A stretch of DNA of 47,193 bases from assembly GCF_027570195.1 (NCBI RefSeq), contig NZ_JAKMUZ010000020.1, positions 1 through 47,193 of the forward strand, read 5' to 3'. Both the position numbers and the translations under genes were made by a program. This stretch comes from Corynebacterium yonathiae. GTDB lineage: Bacteria; Actinomycetota; Actinomycetes; Mycobacteriales; Mycobacteriaceae. Below are positions 19,625-28,537 of this stretch, piece by piece (position 1 is the stretch's first letter; each line of letters begins with the position of its first letter). Below the pieces are notes generated by a model. It was not told the DNA's origin. It did not search any database and saw only the letters and a list, made by a program, of their open reading frames with translations.

Positions 19625-20698
19625 ATGACGTTATTGGAGCAGCTGGGCGACATCGCTAAGCGCGGCGTGGACCTTCTCGAAGAGGCCCACGCCGCCTCCA
19701 GCCTACCTCTGCCCGCGGACCAAGCGCGCATGGTGCGCCGCACCGCCGCGGCCTTCCTCTCGCCCACCAGCCACTCGCGCTACCAATCCCGCGCACTGGC
19801 CGCCGCACGCCGCAATCAACACAGCCTAGAGACCCTCGCGCTTATCGCCCGCCGCTCGCGCGGCATTAGCGAGCCCACCAAACGCTGGCAATTCCGCGAG
19901 AAGCTCTGCGCTACTGCAGGCACCACCGCGCAGATTTCGCGCGCGGCTACCCGGCTACTGCGCGAACTCAACCCACCGCCCGAGCGCGAAGACGGCGGCC
20001 GCCGGATTATGCACGGCGAGAAAACCACCCTGAGTTTCACCGGCCCCGCCGCAGAAATGGCCGATATCTGGGCCGCCGCCAAATCCGACCCGCTGGCCTG
20101 GCTCACCGGTTCCCGCGCCGCCGCGCCCGCTACCGTGACCACCAATGTCATCATCGAACTGCCGGATTACCTGAAAATCCTGACCGGCGACGGCGATGAC
20201 ATCCGCCTCGCTATGACCAACGGTGCCACTATCAGCGGTGCCGAGTTGGTCCGCCGCACGCTAGCTGGTGCCGGCCTTTTTACGCTCATCCACCCCGAGC
20301 GCGGCCCGGTCAACCTCTACCGCACCCGGCAGGCCTCCCCAAAGCAGCGCCGCATGCTCGAGGCCGAAGGCGCCCGGTGCGCCTGGCCCGCTTGCCGACG
20401 CCCCGCCTCCGAATGCCAAGCCCACCACCTCCTGGAATACTCCCGCGGTGGCCTGACCCACCCCGAAAATATGGCGCTGCTGTGCCCTTATCACAACTCC
20501 ATCAATGGACTTCCGGGTCGCGGCCGGATGGCGCGCATTCGTGGCCGAATCGCCTGGCTACCGCCTGTTAGACACCATGCTGACAAGGATAGCAATGACA
20601 AAAATAGAAATTTTGCGACGGGCACCAAAGCACGGGCTCCTGGGCCGCCGGTGTTCACCGGCCGCGCGCGAACCGGGCCCACGGCCGCGGTGCCGTAG
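19625..20698 (+). CDS. HNH endonuclease-domain protein (DUF222-like layout)
   Basis: 357 residues. The N-terminal about 230 residues are helical and Arg-rich, as in the actinobacterial DUF222/13E12 group. The HNH module spans about residues 251-293: CAWPACRRP and CPYHNS give zinc ligands Cys252, Cys257, Cys287 and His290, and AHHLLEYSRGGLTHPENMAL gives the HNH residues His267/268 and Asn282. The C-terminus after residue 296 is basic and probably disordered. Such genes occur in many copies in actinobacteria, some tied to mobile DNA; here no flanking repeats or compositional break are seen. Natural substrate is unknown. Confidence 0.75.
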   Translation: MTLLEQLGDIAKRGVDLLEEAHAASSLPLPADQARMVRRTAAAFLSPTSHSRYQSRALAAARRNQHSLETLALIARRSRGISEPTKRWQFREKLCATAGTTAQISRAATRLLRELNPPPEREDGGRRIMHGEKTTLSFTGPAAEMADIWAAAKSDPLAWLTGSRAAAPATVTTNVIIELPDYLKILTGDGDDIRLAMTNGATISGAELVRRTLAGAGLFTLIHPERGPVNLYRTRQASPKQRRMLEAEGARCAWPACRRPASECQAHHLLEYSRGGLTHPENMALLCPYHNSINGLPGRGRMARIRGRIAWLPPVRHHADKDSNDKNRNFATGTKARAPGPPVFTGRARTGPTAAVP

Positions 20699-20737
20699 TT
20701 TTGCGCTCGCCCGCTACTAGCCGAGGCGCTCAGGGTG

Positions 20738-21394
20738 CTAAATGGTTAGGCGGCCAGAGAGCGCACGAGACAAGGTGAGCTCGTCTACGAACTCCAGATC
20801 GCCTCCGAGCGGCATGCCGGAGGCCAATCTGGTGATCTTCAAATCAGGGAAGTCGCGTAAAAGCCGCACAAGGTATGCGGCGGTCGCCTCGCCCTCCGTA
20901 TTGGGGTCGGTGGCGAGGATTACTTCGTGGATGGTGGGGGTGGCGTCGTAAAGCGGGGCTTCGGGGGTGGAATCTGCCAACTCGCGGTCCGGCAACACGC
21001 CGCCCAAGCGCTGCAACAGCGTGGAGATATTTAGATCGCGCGGGCCCACATTCGCCAGCGGGTCCAACGCCCCACCCAAAACGTGATAGCGGCCCTCATA
21101 TTCGCCGGTGCGCTCGATGACCTGGATATCCTTCGGCTCCTCCACCACGCAGATGGTAGAGGCGTCGCGCTGCGAGTTAATGCAGATGCGACAGACATCC
21201 TCACGGGAAATATTGCAGCAGATCCGGCAGAAAGTCACGCCATCGCGCACCGCGCCCAGCGCGTTCTGCAGCCGCTCAATGTCTTCGGGCTCCATGTGCA
21301 AAACGTGAAACGCGATGCGCTGCGCCGACTTCGGGCCGATTCCCGGCAGGCGCGAAAACTCGTCGATGAGGTCTTGCAGAGGTCCTTCAAACAT
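20738..21394 (-). CDS. recR: Recombination mediator protein RecR
   Basis: 218 residues. It acts with RecF/RecO to load RecA at gaps. The helix-hairpin-helix is [16 protein letters not shown], the four-Cys zinc finger is [16 protein letters not shown], and the Toprim domain contains [13 protein letters not shown] and [14 protein letters not shown]. The ATG at 21394 has GGGAG 6 nt upstream; a TTG just before it reads in frame but is less likely. It follows ybaB with a hairpin in between, and the dnaX-ybaB-recR order is widely conserved. Confidence 0.96.
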   Translation of the reverse strand: MFEGPLQDLIDEFSRLPGIGPKSAQRIAFHVLHMEPEDIERLQNALGAVRDGVTFCRICCNISREDVCRICINSQRDASTICVVEEPKDIQVIERTGEYEGRYHVLGGALDPLANVGPRDLNISTLLQRLGGVLPDRELADSTPEAPLYDATPTIHEVILATDPNTEGEATAAYLVRLLRDFPDLKITRLASGMPLGGDLEFVDELTLSRALSGRLTI

Positions 21395-21416
21395 CAATTA
21401 CTCCCAAAATCAGCAA

Positions 21417-21449
21417 AAGGCCGCGGCCCCAACGCGGGGCAACGGCCTT
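21417..21449 (-). terminator. Terminator-like hairpin between ybaB and recR
   Basis: On the minus strand, AAGGCCG pairs with CGGCCTT (21443-21449 with 21417-21423), with an inner 5-bp GC stem (21426-21430 with 21436-21440). TTTTGCTGATTTT follows directly, ending just before the recR ribosome binding site. It would end or attenuate ybaB transcripts before recR. Confidence 0.6.
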
Positions 21450-21466
21450 ATATCGTATCGCGCGGA

Positions 21467-21835
21467 CTACTGGTTGCCGCCGAAGACATCCTCAAAAGAC
21501 GGGCCACCCTGGCCGCCCATGCCTTGGGACAGCGGGCCAATCTTTTCCTGCGCCAGGCGGCCGGCCGCAGCGTGGGCCTCCTTGAACGCGCCCATGACGA
21601 GGTCCTGCAGGGTGTCAACGTCCTCCGGATCCACGACGGACTTATCGATCTGTAGGTCCACGAGCTCCGCACCGCCGGTCATGGTCACCTTAACCAGGCC
21701 GTTGCCTGCCTGGCCCTCAACGTTGGTGGCGAGGATTTCTTCCTGCGCCTTCTGCAGATCCGCCTGCACCTGCGCGGCCTGTGCGATGAGGTCGTTCATG
21801 TCATTTGCCTGCTGCATTGGGTCTTGGTCAGCCAT
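21467..21835 (-). CDS. YbaB/EbfC nucleoid-associated protein
   Basis: 122 residues. A small DNA-binding dimer: N-terminal helix MNDLIAQAAQVQADLQKAQ, the central sheet with VKVTMTGGAELVDLQIDKS, the C-terminal helix of the core (TLQDLVMGAFKEAHAAAG), then a Gly-rich tail. Length is slightly above the family norm because of the tail. It sits 62 bp downstream of dnaX and upstream of recR. AGAAAGG-type bases precede the ATG. Confidence 0.94.
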   Translation of the reverse strand: MADQDPMQQANDMNDLIAQAAQVQADLQKAQEEILATNVEGQAGNGLVKVTMTGGAELVDLQIDKSVVDPEDVDTLQDLVMGAFKEAHAAAGRLAQEKIGPLSQGMGGQGGPSFEDVFGGNQ

Positions 21836-21897
21836 GGTGTTTCCTTTCTAAATCAACTTTAAATTTCGCTACCGCCCGAGTGTACCGTGGTTGTCGC

Positions 21898-24234
21898 TTA
21901 GGCACGCCGTGCGCCTAGCTCGCGTTCCAATAGCTCCATCGCTACCTCGGTAGCGCTGCGATGATCCATTTCACCGGTGGACTGCGCGGCCTCCATCATG
22001 TCGCGTTCTTCGTCATCGCGGGTATAGGCCGGCGGTTCCTCGGGCGGTACCTCATCGGGCTCCGGCTCGGGTTCGGGCGGCAGCGGCACGCCGTTGCTGA
22101 ACTGCGATTCATCGCGCTGCTTGGCGGCCTGCGTCGCCCGTGCGATGCGCGAGCGCCACCCAGGCGTGCGTTCTTGCTTACTCTCCGCCTCCTGGTCGTC
22201 GGCAGGCTCGCGCGCTGGCTGGTTCGGCGTCCACGCTTCCTTGCGCTGCGGCGGCCGCGGGGCATCGAAGCCGGCAGTTTTCGGGTCGGTACCCACCACG
22301 CAGGTCACGGCCACATCGCGCTGGAACTCCTCTTTGAGCACCTCCACGATGACGGAGTTATTAGCGGGTGCGTTGATGCGCTCGGCCAGTGCGCCGGTGG
22401 TGTGCCCCAGTGTCAGGGTGCCATCGCGGAAGCCAAGCACGCGGGCTTCGGCCAGCATGATTTCGGCCACCTTATTCCGCTTTCCGACGCTCTCCCTCAA
22501 CGCCACCCACTTCTCCCTCACGGCCGCTGCGAAGTCGCCTGCCGGCTCCTCCGCCGCTTGTGCGGTCTCGGCCGTGGGCTGCGCCACGGTTTCTGGCGTA
22601 TTTTCCGGCGCGGTTTCCTTTGCGGATTCCGCTGCGCGGGCCGGCACAGGCTTTTCTAATGGCTCGCGACGCCCCTCCGGCGCTTGTTGCGGCTCTGGCT
22701 GCTGTGCCTGGCGCTCGGGCGCTTCTGCCTGCGGAATTTGCCGCTCGCGCTGCCACGGGCCATCGGACTCCTGTTGCGTCGGCTGCGCTAGTTGCGTCTG
22801 CTGCTCTTCCGCCGCAGGCTCAACCTGCTGCGACTGCGCCTGCGGCTTGTGCGGCTCAGGCTCGGCGGCTGGTTGCTCGGTTGGGGACGGAGCTTGCGGC
22901 TGGGCGGCGGACGCAGGCGCGGATGCGGATGCGGACGAGGATGCAGATGTGGAGCTAGAAGTCTGCTGCTCCTGGGACTTGGCGCGGCGGCGCGCAATGA
23001 TGGCGGCGGCAGCGGACTGGGGGTCTTGGGCACCGGCGACGGCAGGGGTCGCGGGATCAGCCGGGGCAGACGGGGCCGCGGCAGCGTTGGCGGCTGCGCC
23101 GGGAGCGGGGGCGGGGGCGGGCGCAGCCGCGGAAGGGCCGGTGGAGCCGATTAGCAGATGCGCGCACATGATTTCCAACAGCAGGCGCGGCGAGGTCGCG
23201 CCGGTGAGTTCGCTGATGCGATCGTTGACCGTAGAAGCAAGATAGGTCAGCTGAGGTCCGGAAAAACGCTGCGCTTGGGCGGTAAGCACAGAAGCGCGGT
23301 CCGTAGGAGCAGAGACGAGGCCGGCTTCGATGGCGCCCGGCACGGCCTGCAGGATCATCAGATCGCGCAGGCGGTCGAGCAGATCGATGGCGAAGCGTCG
23401 CGGGTCGTGGCCGGCCTCGATGACGTGGTCGACCATGGCGAAGAGGCCGGGTTTGTCTTGGTTGGCGAGGGTTTCGATGGCGTCGTCAAGCAGCGAGACA
23501 TCAGTGACGCCCAAAAGCGGCCGCGCGAGGTCATAGGTCAGGCCATCGGGTCCAGCGCCGGCTAGCAGCTGGTCCAGCAAGGACAAGGTATCGCGCGGGG
23601 AACCACCGCCCGCCTCAATGACCATGGGGTACACGGCGTCCTCGACATGCACGCCCTCGGACTCCACGGTGCGCTGCAGCAAGCCTTTCATGGCCGGCGG
23701 GGTGAGCAGGCGGAAAGGATAGTGGTGGGTACGCGAGCGAATGGTGCCGATGATTTTTTCCGGCTCCGTGGTCGCGAAGATGAAAATGACGTGCTCCGGC
23801 GGCTCTTCTACCACTTTCAACAAAGCGTTGGCACCGGAGGGCGAAATCATATGCGCCTCGTCAATGATGAAAATGCGGTAGCGCGATTCGGCCGGCGCAT
23901 AGTAGGCGCGGTCGCGCAGCTCGCGCATATCCTCCACACCGTTGTGCGAGGCGGCGTCAAGCTCCGTCACGTCCAAGTTTCCGGGGCCGCCCGGGGCCAG
24001 GGAGACGCAGGAATCGCATTTGCCACACGGCGTCGAGGTCGGCCCGTGCTCGCAATTGAGCGAACGGGCCATAATTCGCGCCGAGGAGGTCTTGCCGCAG
24101 CCGCGCGGGCCGGAAAAGAGGTAGGCGTGGTTGATGCGCCCTGCATCAAGGGCGGCGGATAGCGGTGCGGTGACCTGCTCTTGGCCCACGACCTCCGCGA
24201 ACGTTGCTGGACGATATTTCCGGTATAAAGCCAC
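21898..24234 (-). CDS. dnaX: DNA polymerase III subunit gamma/tau
   Basis: 778 residues with a GTG start. The clamp-loader ATPase holds the P-loop SGPRGCGKTSSAR (about 41-53), zinc-module Cys61, Cys70, Cys73 and Cys76, Walker B IIDEAHM and the SRC-like segment TIRSRTHHYPF. A third domain follows up to about residue 370. Residues about 375-590 are a long Ala/Pro/Gln/Glu-rich linker, and the tail after 600 (WVALRESVGKRNKVAEIMLA) is the tau part that contacts the polymerase and helicase. No slippery poly-A for a gamma frameshift is evident. TAGACT stands 8 nt before the GTG, so a leaderless transcript is possible. Confidence 0.96.
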   Translation of the reverse strand: MALYRKYRPATFAEVVGQEQVTAPLSAALDAGRINHAYLFSGPRGCGKTSSARIMARSLNCEHGPTSTPCGKCDSCVSLAPGGPGNLDVTELDAASHNGVEDMRELRDRAYYAPAESRYRIFIIDEAHMISPSGANALLKVVEEPPEHVIFIFATTEPEKIIGTIRSRTHHYPFRLLTPPAMKGLLQRTVESEGVHVEDAVYPMVIEAGGGSPRDTLSLLDQLLAGAGPDGLTYDLARPLLGVTDVSLLDDAIETLANQDKPGLFAMVDHVIEAGHDPRRFAIDLLDRLRDLMILQAVPGAIEAGLVSAPTDRASVLTAQAQRFSGPQLTYLASTVNDRISELTGATSPRLLLEIMCAHLLIGSTGPSAAAPAPAPAPGAAANAAAAPSAPADPATPAVAGAQDPQSAAAAIIARRRAKSQEQQTSSSTSASSSASASAPASAAQPQAPSPTEQPAAEPEPHKPQAQSQQVEPAAEEQQTQLAQPTQQESDGPWQRERQIPQAEAPERQAQQPEPQQAPEGRREPLEKPVPARAAESAKETAPENTPETVAQPTAETAQAAEEPAGDFAAAVREKWVALRESVGKRNKVAEIMLAEARVLGFRDGTLTLGHTTGALAERINAPANNSVIVEVLKEEFQRDVAVTCVVGTDPKTAGFDAPRPPQRKEAWTPNQPAREPADDQEAESKQERTPGWRSRIARATQAAKQRDESQFSNGVPLPPEPEPEPDEVPPEEPPAYTRDDEERDMMEAAQSTGEMDHRSATEVAMELLERELGARRA

Positions 24235-24252
24235 GGTTAGCCAGTCTACCGG

Positions 24253-24834
24253 CTAACCCTCGCGCGACCAGTCCAGCAGGTCAATGCCCTGCTCGGCCAC
24301 TGCCCCTTGCAGCTTGCCGACGCCCTCTTCTACCCCAAACGCATATTCCGAATCGGTCAGCATGACCAACTGCAGGATGAGGGTCAGGCGGCCCTCTTCG
24401 CGAAATTGCGGGGTCTGCCCTCCCCACAGGTACGGCGCAATGAAGAGGCCGTGGTGCACGGTGATGTCTGGGACGTCGAGGATGGACGGCAGCATTACAC
24501 CCGGCTGCGCCGGTAGCAGGCCGTCGGCCTTTTCGAAAGTATCGGCCGCAGCGTTAATGGCGGCAGCCACCTCAGGCTGCCCGGTGCGTGCCACCGTCAA
24601 CAGCTCGCAGCGCACATCGGTACCGTCCTCCTGGCTCTGCAGGCCGGTGTCGGTGTTGTTGAAGGTGGTGGTGAGGGCGAGCGATTGGGCGTCGGCAAGC
24701 GCGGCAAGACCAAGCCGACGTTCATCGACGTAGCGGAACTCCAGCGGCGCCGGGATAATCTCGCTCAGCCACAGGGCAGACTCGTCGGCGTTGATTTTAG
24801 GCTCCCAGCTTCTCCACGGCGGCAAGCAGCACAC
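24253..24834 (-). CDS. SUFU (suppressor-of-fused)-like domain protein, start uncertain
   Basis: Up to 193 residues. From about KINADESALWLSEI onward the sequence looks like a bacterial SUFU domain: CELLTVARTG, a helix ADTFEKADGLLPAQPG, then ILDVPDITVHHGLFIAPYLW and LVMLTDSEYAFGVEEGVGKL. Its role in bacteria is unknown to me. There is no ATG. In-frame candidates are GTG at 24834 and TTG at 24825, both inside the end of aspT and without a good ribosome binding site. GGGAG stands 6 nt before an ATC codon at 24795, which is where the domain-like sequence begins. I list the GTG but regard the start as open. It is coupled to aspT upstream and lies 18 bp above dnaX. Confidence 0.6.
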   Translation of the reverse strand: MCCLPPWRSWEPKINADESALWLSEIIPAPLEFRYVDERRLGLAALADAQSLALTTTFNNTDTGLQSQEDGTDVRCELLTVARTGQPEVAAAINAAADTFEKADGLLPAQPGVMLPSILDVPDITVHHGLFIAPYLWGGQTPQFREEGRLTLILQLVMLTDSEYAFGVEEGVGKLQGAVAEQGIDLLDWSREG

Positions 24835-26068
24835 AGGTAGCGACGCCGTCCATCGCGGCCTCGACCTCCTCCTGCGGCGGCAGGGTTGGGGCGAGGCGGA
24901 TATTGCGGTCATTATCGTCCTGACCATAAGGGAAGGCCGAGCCAGCCTGGGTGAGCAGGATACCGGCATCGCGCGCAAGCTCCCAGACGCGGTTGGCGGT
25001 GCCATCGACGACGTCGAGCGAGATGAAGTAGCCGCCCTTCGGGTTGGTCCACTGCGCCACCTCGTACTCGCCAAGGCGCTTTTCCAGGATGCGCAGCACC
25101 GCATCAAACTTCGGCTTAATCAGCGCGGCGTGGCGACGCATCACCGCGCGCACCCCTTCTGCGGAGCCGAAGAACTCGTGGTGTGCCAGCTGGTTGATCT
25201 TATTGGGGCCGATGCCACGAATGCCGGCGTGCTCTAGGTACCACTCGAGGTTATCCTCCGAGGTGCCGAAGAAACCCACGCCCGCGCCCGCGAAGGTAAT
25301 TTTCGAGGTGGAAGACATGGCCCAGAAGCGGTTCGGGTTGCCTTCTTCCGCGGCGATGTCCAGGATTGGCAGGATTTCCGGGAAGTCCTCGGTCAGAGTA
25401 TGCACGGCATAGGCGTTATCCCACACGATGCGGAAATCCGGTGCGCCGGCCTGCATGCGGGCGAGCCGGCGGGCCTTGTCCTCAGAAATCACGGCGCCGG
25501 TGGGGTTAGCGAACATCGGCACGACCCACATGCCCTTGACTGTCGGGTCCGCCACCAGCTTTTCGACGGCCTCTACATCCGGCCCGTCTTCCTCCATCGG
25601 CACCGTGACCAGTTCGAATCCGAACTGCTCCGTGATGGCAAAGTGGCGGTCATAGCCCGGCACTGGGCAGATCCACTTGAGCTTTTCTTCCTTGCTCCAC
25701 GGCTGCGCGGAGTCATTGGTGCCGAAGAGAAATGCCCACGAAATCAGGTCGAACATGATGTTCAGCGAGGAAGAGTCTGCGGCTACAAGCAGCTCCGGGT
25801 CCATGTTGGTCAGCTTGCCCCAGATGTCGCGCAGTTCCTTGATGCCCTTTTGGTTGCCGTAGTTACGCAGGTCGTTTCCGGCCGCATCGGTGTAATGGCC
25901 CAGTCCGGGCAGGGCGAGGAGATCATTGGAGAGGTCCAGCTGCGCCTTGGCTGGCTTGCCGCGGGTCAGGTCCAATTTCAGGCCCTTAGCCTTAAGATCC
26001 TCGTAGTCTTTACGGACCTGGGCAGCGAGCTCAGTTAGTTCGGACGATTCCAAAGTAAGAAGCGACAT
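24797..26068 (-). CDS. aspT: Aspartate aminotransferase, subgroup Ic (AspT)
   Basis: 423 residues. A PLP enzyme that exchanges amino groups between aspartate and 2-oxoglutarate, feeding aspartate to the lysC-asd pathway in this window. The PLP Lys lies in SSTSKITFAGAGVGFF, the cofactor-binding Asp/Tyr in IVWDNAYAVH, the phosphate-binding Asn in VPMFANPTGAVIS, and the substrate Arg in NIRLAPTLP. This is the MocR-related aspartate aminotransferase type known from C. glutamicum rather than the classical AspC. GGAAGG precedes the ATG. ffs lies upstream on the same strand. Confidence 0.9.
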   Translation of the reverse strand: MSLLTLESSELTELAAQVRKDYEDLKAKGLKLDLTRGKPAKAQLDLSNDLLALPGLGHYTDAAGNDLRNYGNQKGIKELRDIWGKLTNMDPELLVAADSSSLNIMFDLISWAFLFGTNDSAQPWSKEEKLKWICPVPGYDRHFAITEQFGFELVTVPMEEDGPDVEAVEKLVADPTVKGMWVVPMFANPTGAVISEDKARRLARMQAGAPDFRIVWDNAYAVHTLTEDFPEILPILDIAAEEGNPNRFWAMSSTSKITFAGAGVGFFGTSEDNLEWYLEHAGIRGIGPNKINQLAHHEFFGSAEGVRAVMRRHAALIKPKFDAVLRILEKRLGEYEVAQWTNPKGGYFISLDVVDGTANRVWELARDAGILLTQAGSAFPYGQDDNDRNIRLAPTLPPQEEVEAAMDGVATCVLLAAVEKLGA

Positions 26069-26135
26069 GCGTATGTCTACCTTCCATGTATAGGGCGACT
26101 TTTAGCCCCCAATAGTAACGCACGCCATACAAAAA

Positions 26136-26228
26136 GGGGACCCCGCGCACCCGCCAGAGCCTCCTGACCCTTGCTGCATTCCTGCCCTGGGGGAGTTCAG
26201 AGGATGGACGCCACGCGGAATCCTCCCC
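26136..26228 (-). ncRNA. ffs: Small bacterial signal recognition particle RNA (4.5S)
   Basis: Read on the minus strand, the 5' end GGGGAGGA pairs with the 3' end GGTCCCC. The apical SRP motif is present as GGGCAGGAATGCAGCAAGGG around 26165-26192. A TTTTT run follows the 3' end at 26135-26131. The 93-nt length and the closing stem fit the short SRP RNA. It carries signal-peptide proteins to the translocon together with Ffh. Confidence 0.88.
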
Positions 26229-26405
26229 TTACTTTAACGCCCGAGCGCCGGTTTAGCCAAATGGACCTCCGCGCACACGACCAGACGCCGGCTTCCGGAG
26301 CACGAACCAACACCCAACCGCCACAAAGCCTCTATAGTTCCCTAAAAATTAGCTCTGACCTGGCGATTGGTAAAATAATTGCCACGGCTGCTAATGTTTC
26401 TTCTC

Positions 26406-26494
26406 GGAGGATTCGACTAGCGGCCTATGTCACACGCCTGGAACGCGTGCGGGGTTCACGCCCCTCGTGGGTTCAAATCCCACATCCTCCGCCA
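26406..26494 (+). tRNA. tRNA-Ser (anticodon GGA), CCA encoded
   Basis: The acceptor stem GGAGGAT (26406-26412) pairs with ATCCTCC (26484-26490), discriminator G and encoded CCA. The anticodon loop CTGGAAC gives GGA. A long variable arm, GCGGGGTTCACGCCCC, marks class II. The T-loop GGTTCAAATCC is present. A strong terminator follows. Confidence 0.95.
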
Positions 26495-26498
26495 GAGG

Positions 26499-26541
26499 AA
26501 ATCCCGGTTCCTGCTTTTATAGCAAGGAGCCGGGATTTTTG
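26499..26541 (+). terminator. Intrinsic terminator of tRNA-Ser(GGA)
   Basis: A 14-bp stem (26499-26512 with 26525-26538, one G-U pair) and a 12-nt loop end in TTTTT. Confidence 0.9.
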
Positions 26542-26599
26542 TTATATCTGCTCGGCGCGGGCGGGCGCTCGGCCGCACTAGCCGACGCCGCGTTAACCG

Positions 26600-26935
26600 C
26601 TAATCGATGACCGGCGGTTCGTAGCCATCCGCCTTAAGCCAAGCAACGTGCGGCGGCGTATTCATCCCCCACTCGGTACGCGCCCAAAGGAAGGCCTGGG
26701 AAACCTCGGCCTCAGAATAGCCCCCATCGCGCAGGTATTGCCGGAAACCATTGGGGCCAGGGTCTTTGATCCAGAGCCAGACGTAGTCGTCGAGGGAGTC
26801 GTCGGCAAGCAAGCCCTCCATCCCTTCTGGAACGTATTCACGCTCGGCGCGCACGCGGTCCACTAGGTCTTGGTCGAGGAAATCATAGAGATAATCCAGC
26901 GCATCCTCGAGCTGGGCATAATCGAAGGCGTCCAT
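26600..26935 (-). CDS. Small conserved-looking acidic protein, function unknown
   Basis: 111 residues, starting MDAFDYAQLEDALDYLYDFL. It is acidic and rich in Trp, Tyr and Asp (DDSLDDYVWLWIKDPG; AFLWARTEWGMNTPPHVAWL), with no signal peptide or membrane segment, so it should be a soluble cytoplasmic protein. I recognise no family. The ATG is 10 bp after the antiporter stop and has AGGCGG before it; the antiporter and this gene probably form an operon. An earlier in-frame start at 26980 lies inside the antiporter gene and lacks support. Confidence 0.6.
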   Translation of the reverse strand: MDAFDYAQLEDALDYLYDFLDQDLVDRVRAEREYVPEGMEGLLADDSLDDYVWLWIKDPGPNGFRQYLRDGGYSEAEVSQAFLWARTEWGMNTPPHVAWLKADGYEPPVID

Positions 26936-26945
26936 GCCGCCTAGC

Positions 26946-28526
26946 CTAGTGGCGCTTGGTGCCCAAGACCATGCGGTCAATTTCCTCGAGCACCTCGTCT
27001 ACGATGGCCGGATTATAGGCGCGGTAGCCGCGCATGCGCAGCAGTTCCTCCTGTGCGGCCGTCAGAGCCGTCCGGCGGGCCTCCAAAGCCACGTGGCGGA
27101 ACTGCCAGGCGCGTTGCTTGCGGGAGTCTTCGGAAACATCCTCGCCATCGCCTAGGCGGTCTTCGAACCACTGCATCACGTTGGCAGAAATCTCGGGGTC
27201 GACCTTTTCGGCGTCGGGCGCTATATGCCCATCAGGCCGGAAGTGCGACAGTGCCTCGATGCTGGCAGCACGCGCACGGGCAACAACGGCAGCGCGCATC
27301 TTATCGCTGGCAATCTGGGAGGCCTCCGTGAGGTCCAGGCGCTCCATCAGCCATGGCAGCAGCAAACCGGGAACCACCATCGTGACCAGCAAGACGGTGA
27401 GTGCGATGACCGCGAGCTCGTGGTGGAAACTGAACACACCGGCCGGGATGGACAAAACCAGCGCTAAGGTGACGAGGCCGCGCATGCCGGACCACGTCAT
27501 CAGCAGCACCTCCTGGAGACGCAGCGGCGCAACCCGCGGGCGGCCGCGAGAGACATTGATGCGGTAGTAGATGTACATCCACACCAAACGGACGATAAAG
27601 GCCACAAGGGACAAGATGACGCCCACAACCACCGAGTGCCACAGGTCCGAGCCCACTTCCCCGATGGCGGTATTGACCGTCAGGCCAATGAGCCCGAAGG
27701 CCACGCCGGTAAAGAGCAGCTCGATGGTCTCCCAGAAAGACTGACCGGAAAGACGGTCCTCGGCCTGGATATCGGCGCGAGAATTTAGCTCCACGGCTGC
27801 AATGACCACGGCGATAACGCCGGAGGCACCGAGTTCCTCCGCGATGAGGTAGACGGCGAACGGCGTCACCCAGGTCAGTGCGTTGCGCGCGGTGACGTCG
27901 TGGACATGAGTGATAAACAGCGCCACCAGCCGGCCGACGACCCAGCCCAGGCCGCCCGCGACGAATGCGGAGTAGAAGAAGTTCAGCACGCCGCCACCGA
28001 AGGAGAGCTCATCGCCTTGGGTTACCGCCGTCAAGGCAAGGTTGAAGGCGACGATAGAGGCGGCATCGTTAAACAGGCCTTCGGTCTGCAAGGTAGTGAT
28101 AATACGCCGCGGGATGCCGGCGGGTTCGGCCACAGCATCAACTGCGACGGGGTCCGGTGGCGCGATGGCCGCACCGATAAGGATGGCCGCTGCCAGACTA
28201 ATGCCCGGCAGGAAAGCATAGGCCGTGGCACCAACGGCCAGCGTGGTGGCGACAACCAACAGCACGGATAGGCTCAGGATGGTCACCCATTGCTCGCGGA
28301 TAACGCCCCACGAGGTACGCCGGGCCAGCGCCCACAGCAGCGGCGGCAGAAAAATCGGCAGGATGAGTTCGGTGGGCGGCTCAAATCTGGGTAGCCCCGG
28401 CACGAAGACGGCGCAGGCGGTGATGATAGTCAGCAACGCCGGCCACGGCAGCCCAATCTTGTCGCCGATGGCGACGACGAATACGGTCAGCAGCATGAGC
28501 CCAATGAGCACCAGAAGAACGTCCAT
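26946..28526 (-). CDS. Na+/H+ antiporter, CPA1 type
   Basis: 526 residues with about twelve membrane segments. The CPA1 signatures are IGAAIAPPDPVAVDAV and EGLFNDAASIVAFNLAL, the latter containing the Asn-Asp pair of electroneutral exchangers. A cytoplasmic C-terminal domain of about 120 residues (from MERLDLTEASQIASDKMR) is helical and charged, as in NhaP/Nha1-like regulators of pH response. The exchanged ions are inferred as Na+ (or K+) for H+. On the minus strand TAAAAT lies 8 nt before the ATG, consistent with a leaderless transcript. Confidence 0.88.
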   Translation of the reverse strand: MDVLLVLIGLMLLTVFVVAIGDKIGLPWPALLTIITACAVFVPGLPRFEPPTELILPIFLPPLLWALARRTSWGVIREQWVTILSLSVLLVVATTLAVGATAYAFLPGISLAAAILIGAAIAPPDPVAVDAVAEPAGIPRRIITTLQTEGLFNDAASIVAFNLALTAVTQGDELSFGGGVLNFFYSAFVAGGLGWVVGRLVALFITHVHDVTARNALTWVTPFAVYLIAEELGASGVIAVVIAAVELNSRADIQAEDRLSGQSFWETIELLFTGVAFGLIGLTVNTAIGEVGSDLWHSVVVGVILSLVAFIVRLVWMYIYYRINVSRGRPRVAPLRLQEVLLMTWSGMRGLVTLALVLSIPAGVFSFHHELAVIALTVLLVTMVVPGLLLPWLMERLDLTEASQIASDKMRAAVVARARAASIEALSHFRPDGHIAPDAEKVDPEISANVMQWFEDRLGDGEDVSEDSRKQRAWQFRHVALEARRTALTAAQEELLRMRGYRAYNPAIVDEVLEEIDRMVLGTKRH

Positions 28527-28537
28527 GGGCCTAGATT

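Noticed and set aside
21394..21397. TTG as recR start
   Set aside because: The following ATG has better spacing to GGGAG.
22094..23245. Long open frame antisense to the dnaX linker
   Set aside because: It mirrors the Ala/Pro/Gln-rich tau linker; composition is Cys/Ser/Gly-rich with no start signal.
26171..26581. Open frame across ffs and tRNA-Ser
   Set aside because: It covers two structured RNAs with clear family signatures and has no protein motif.
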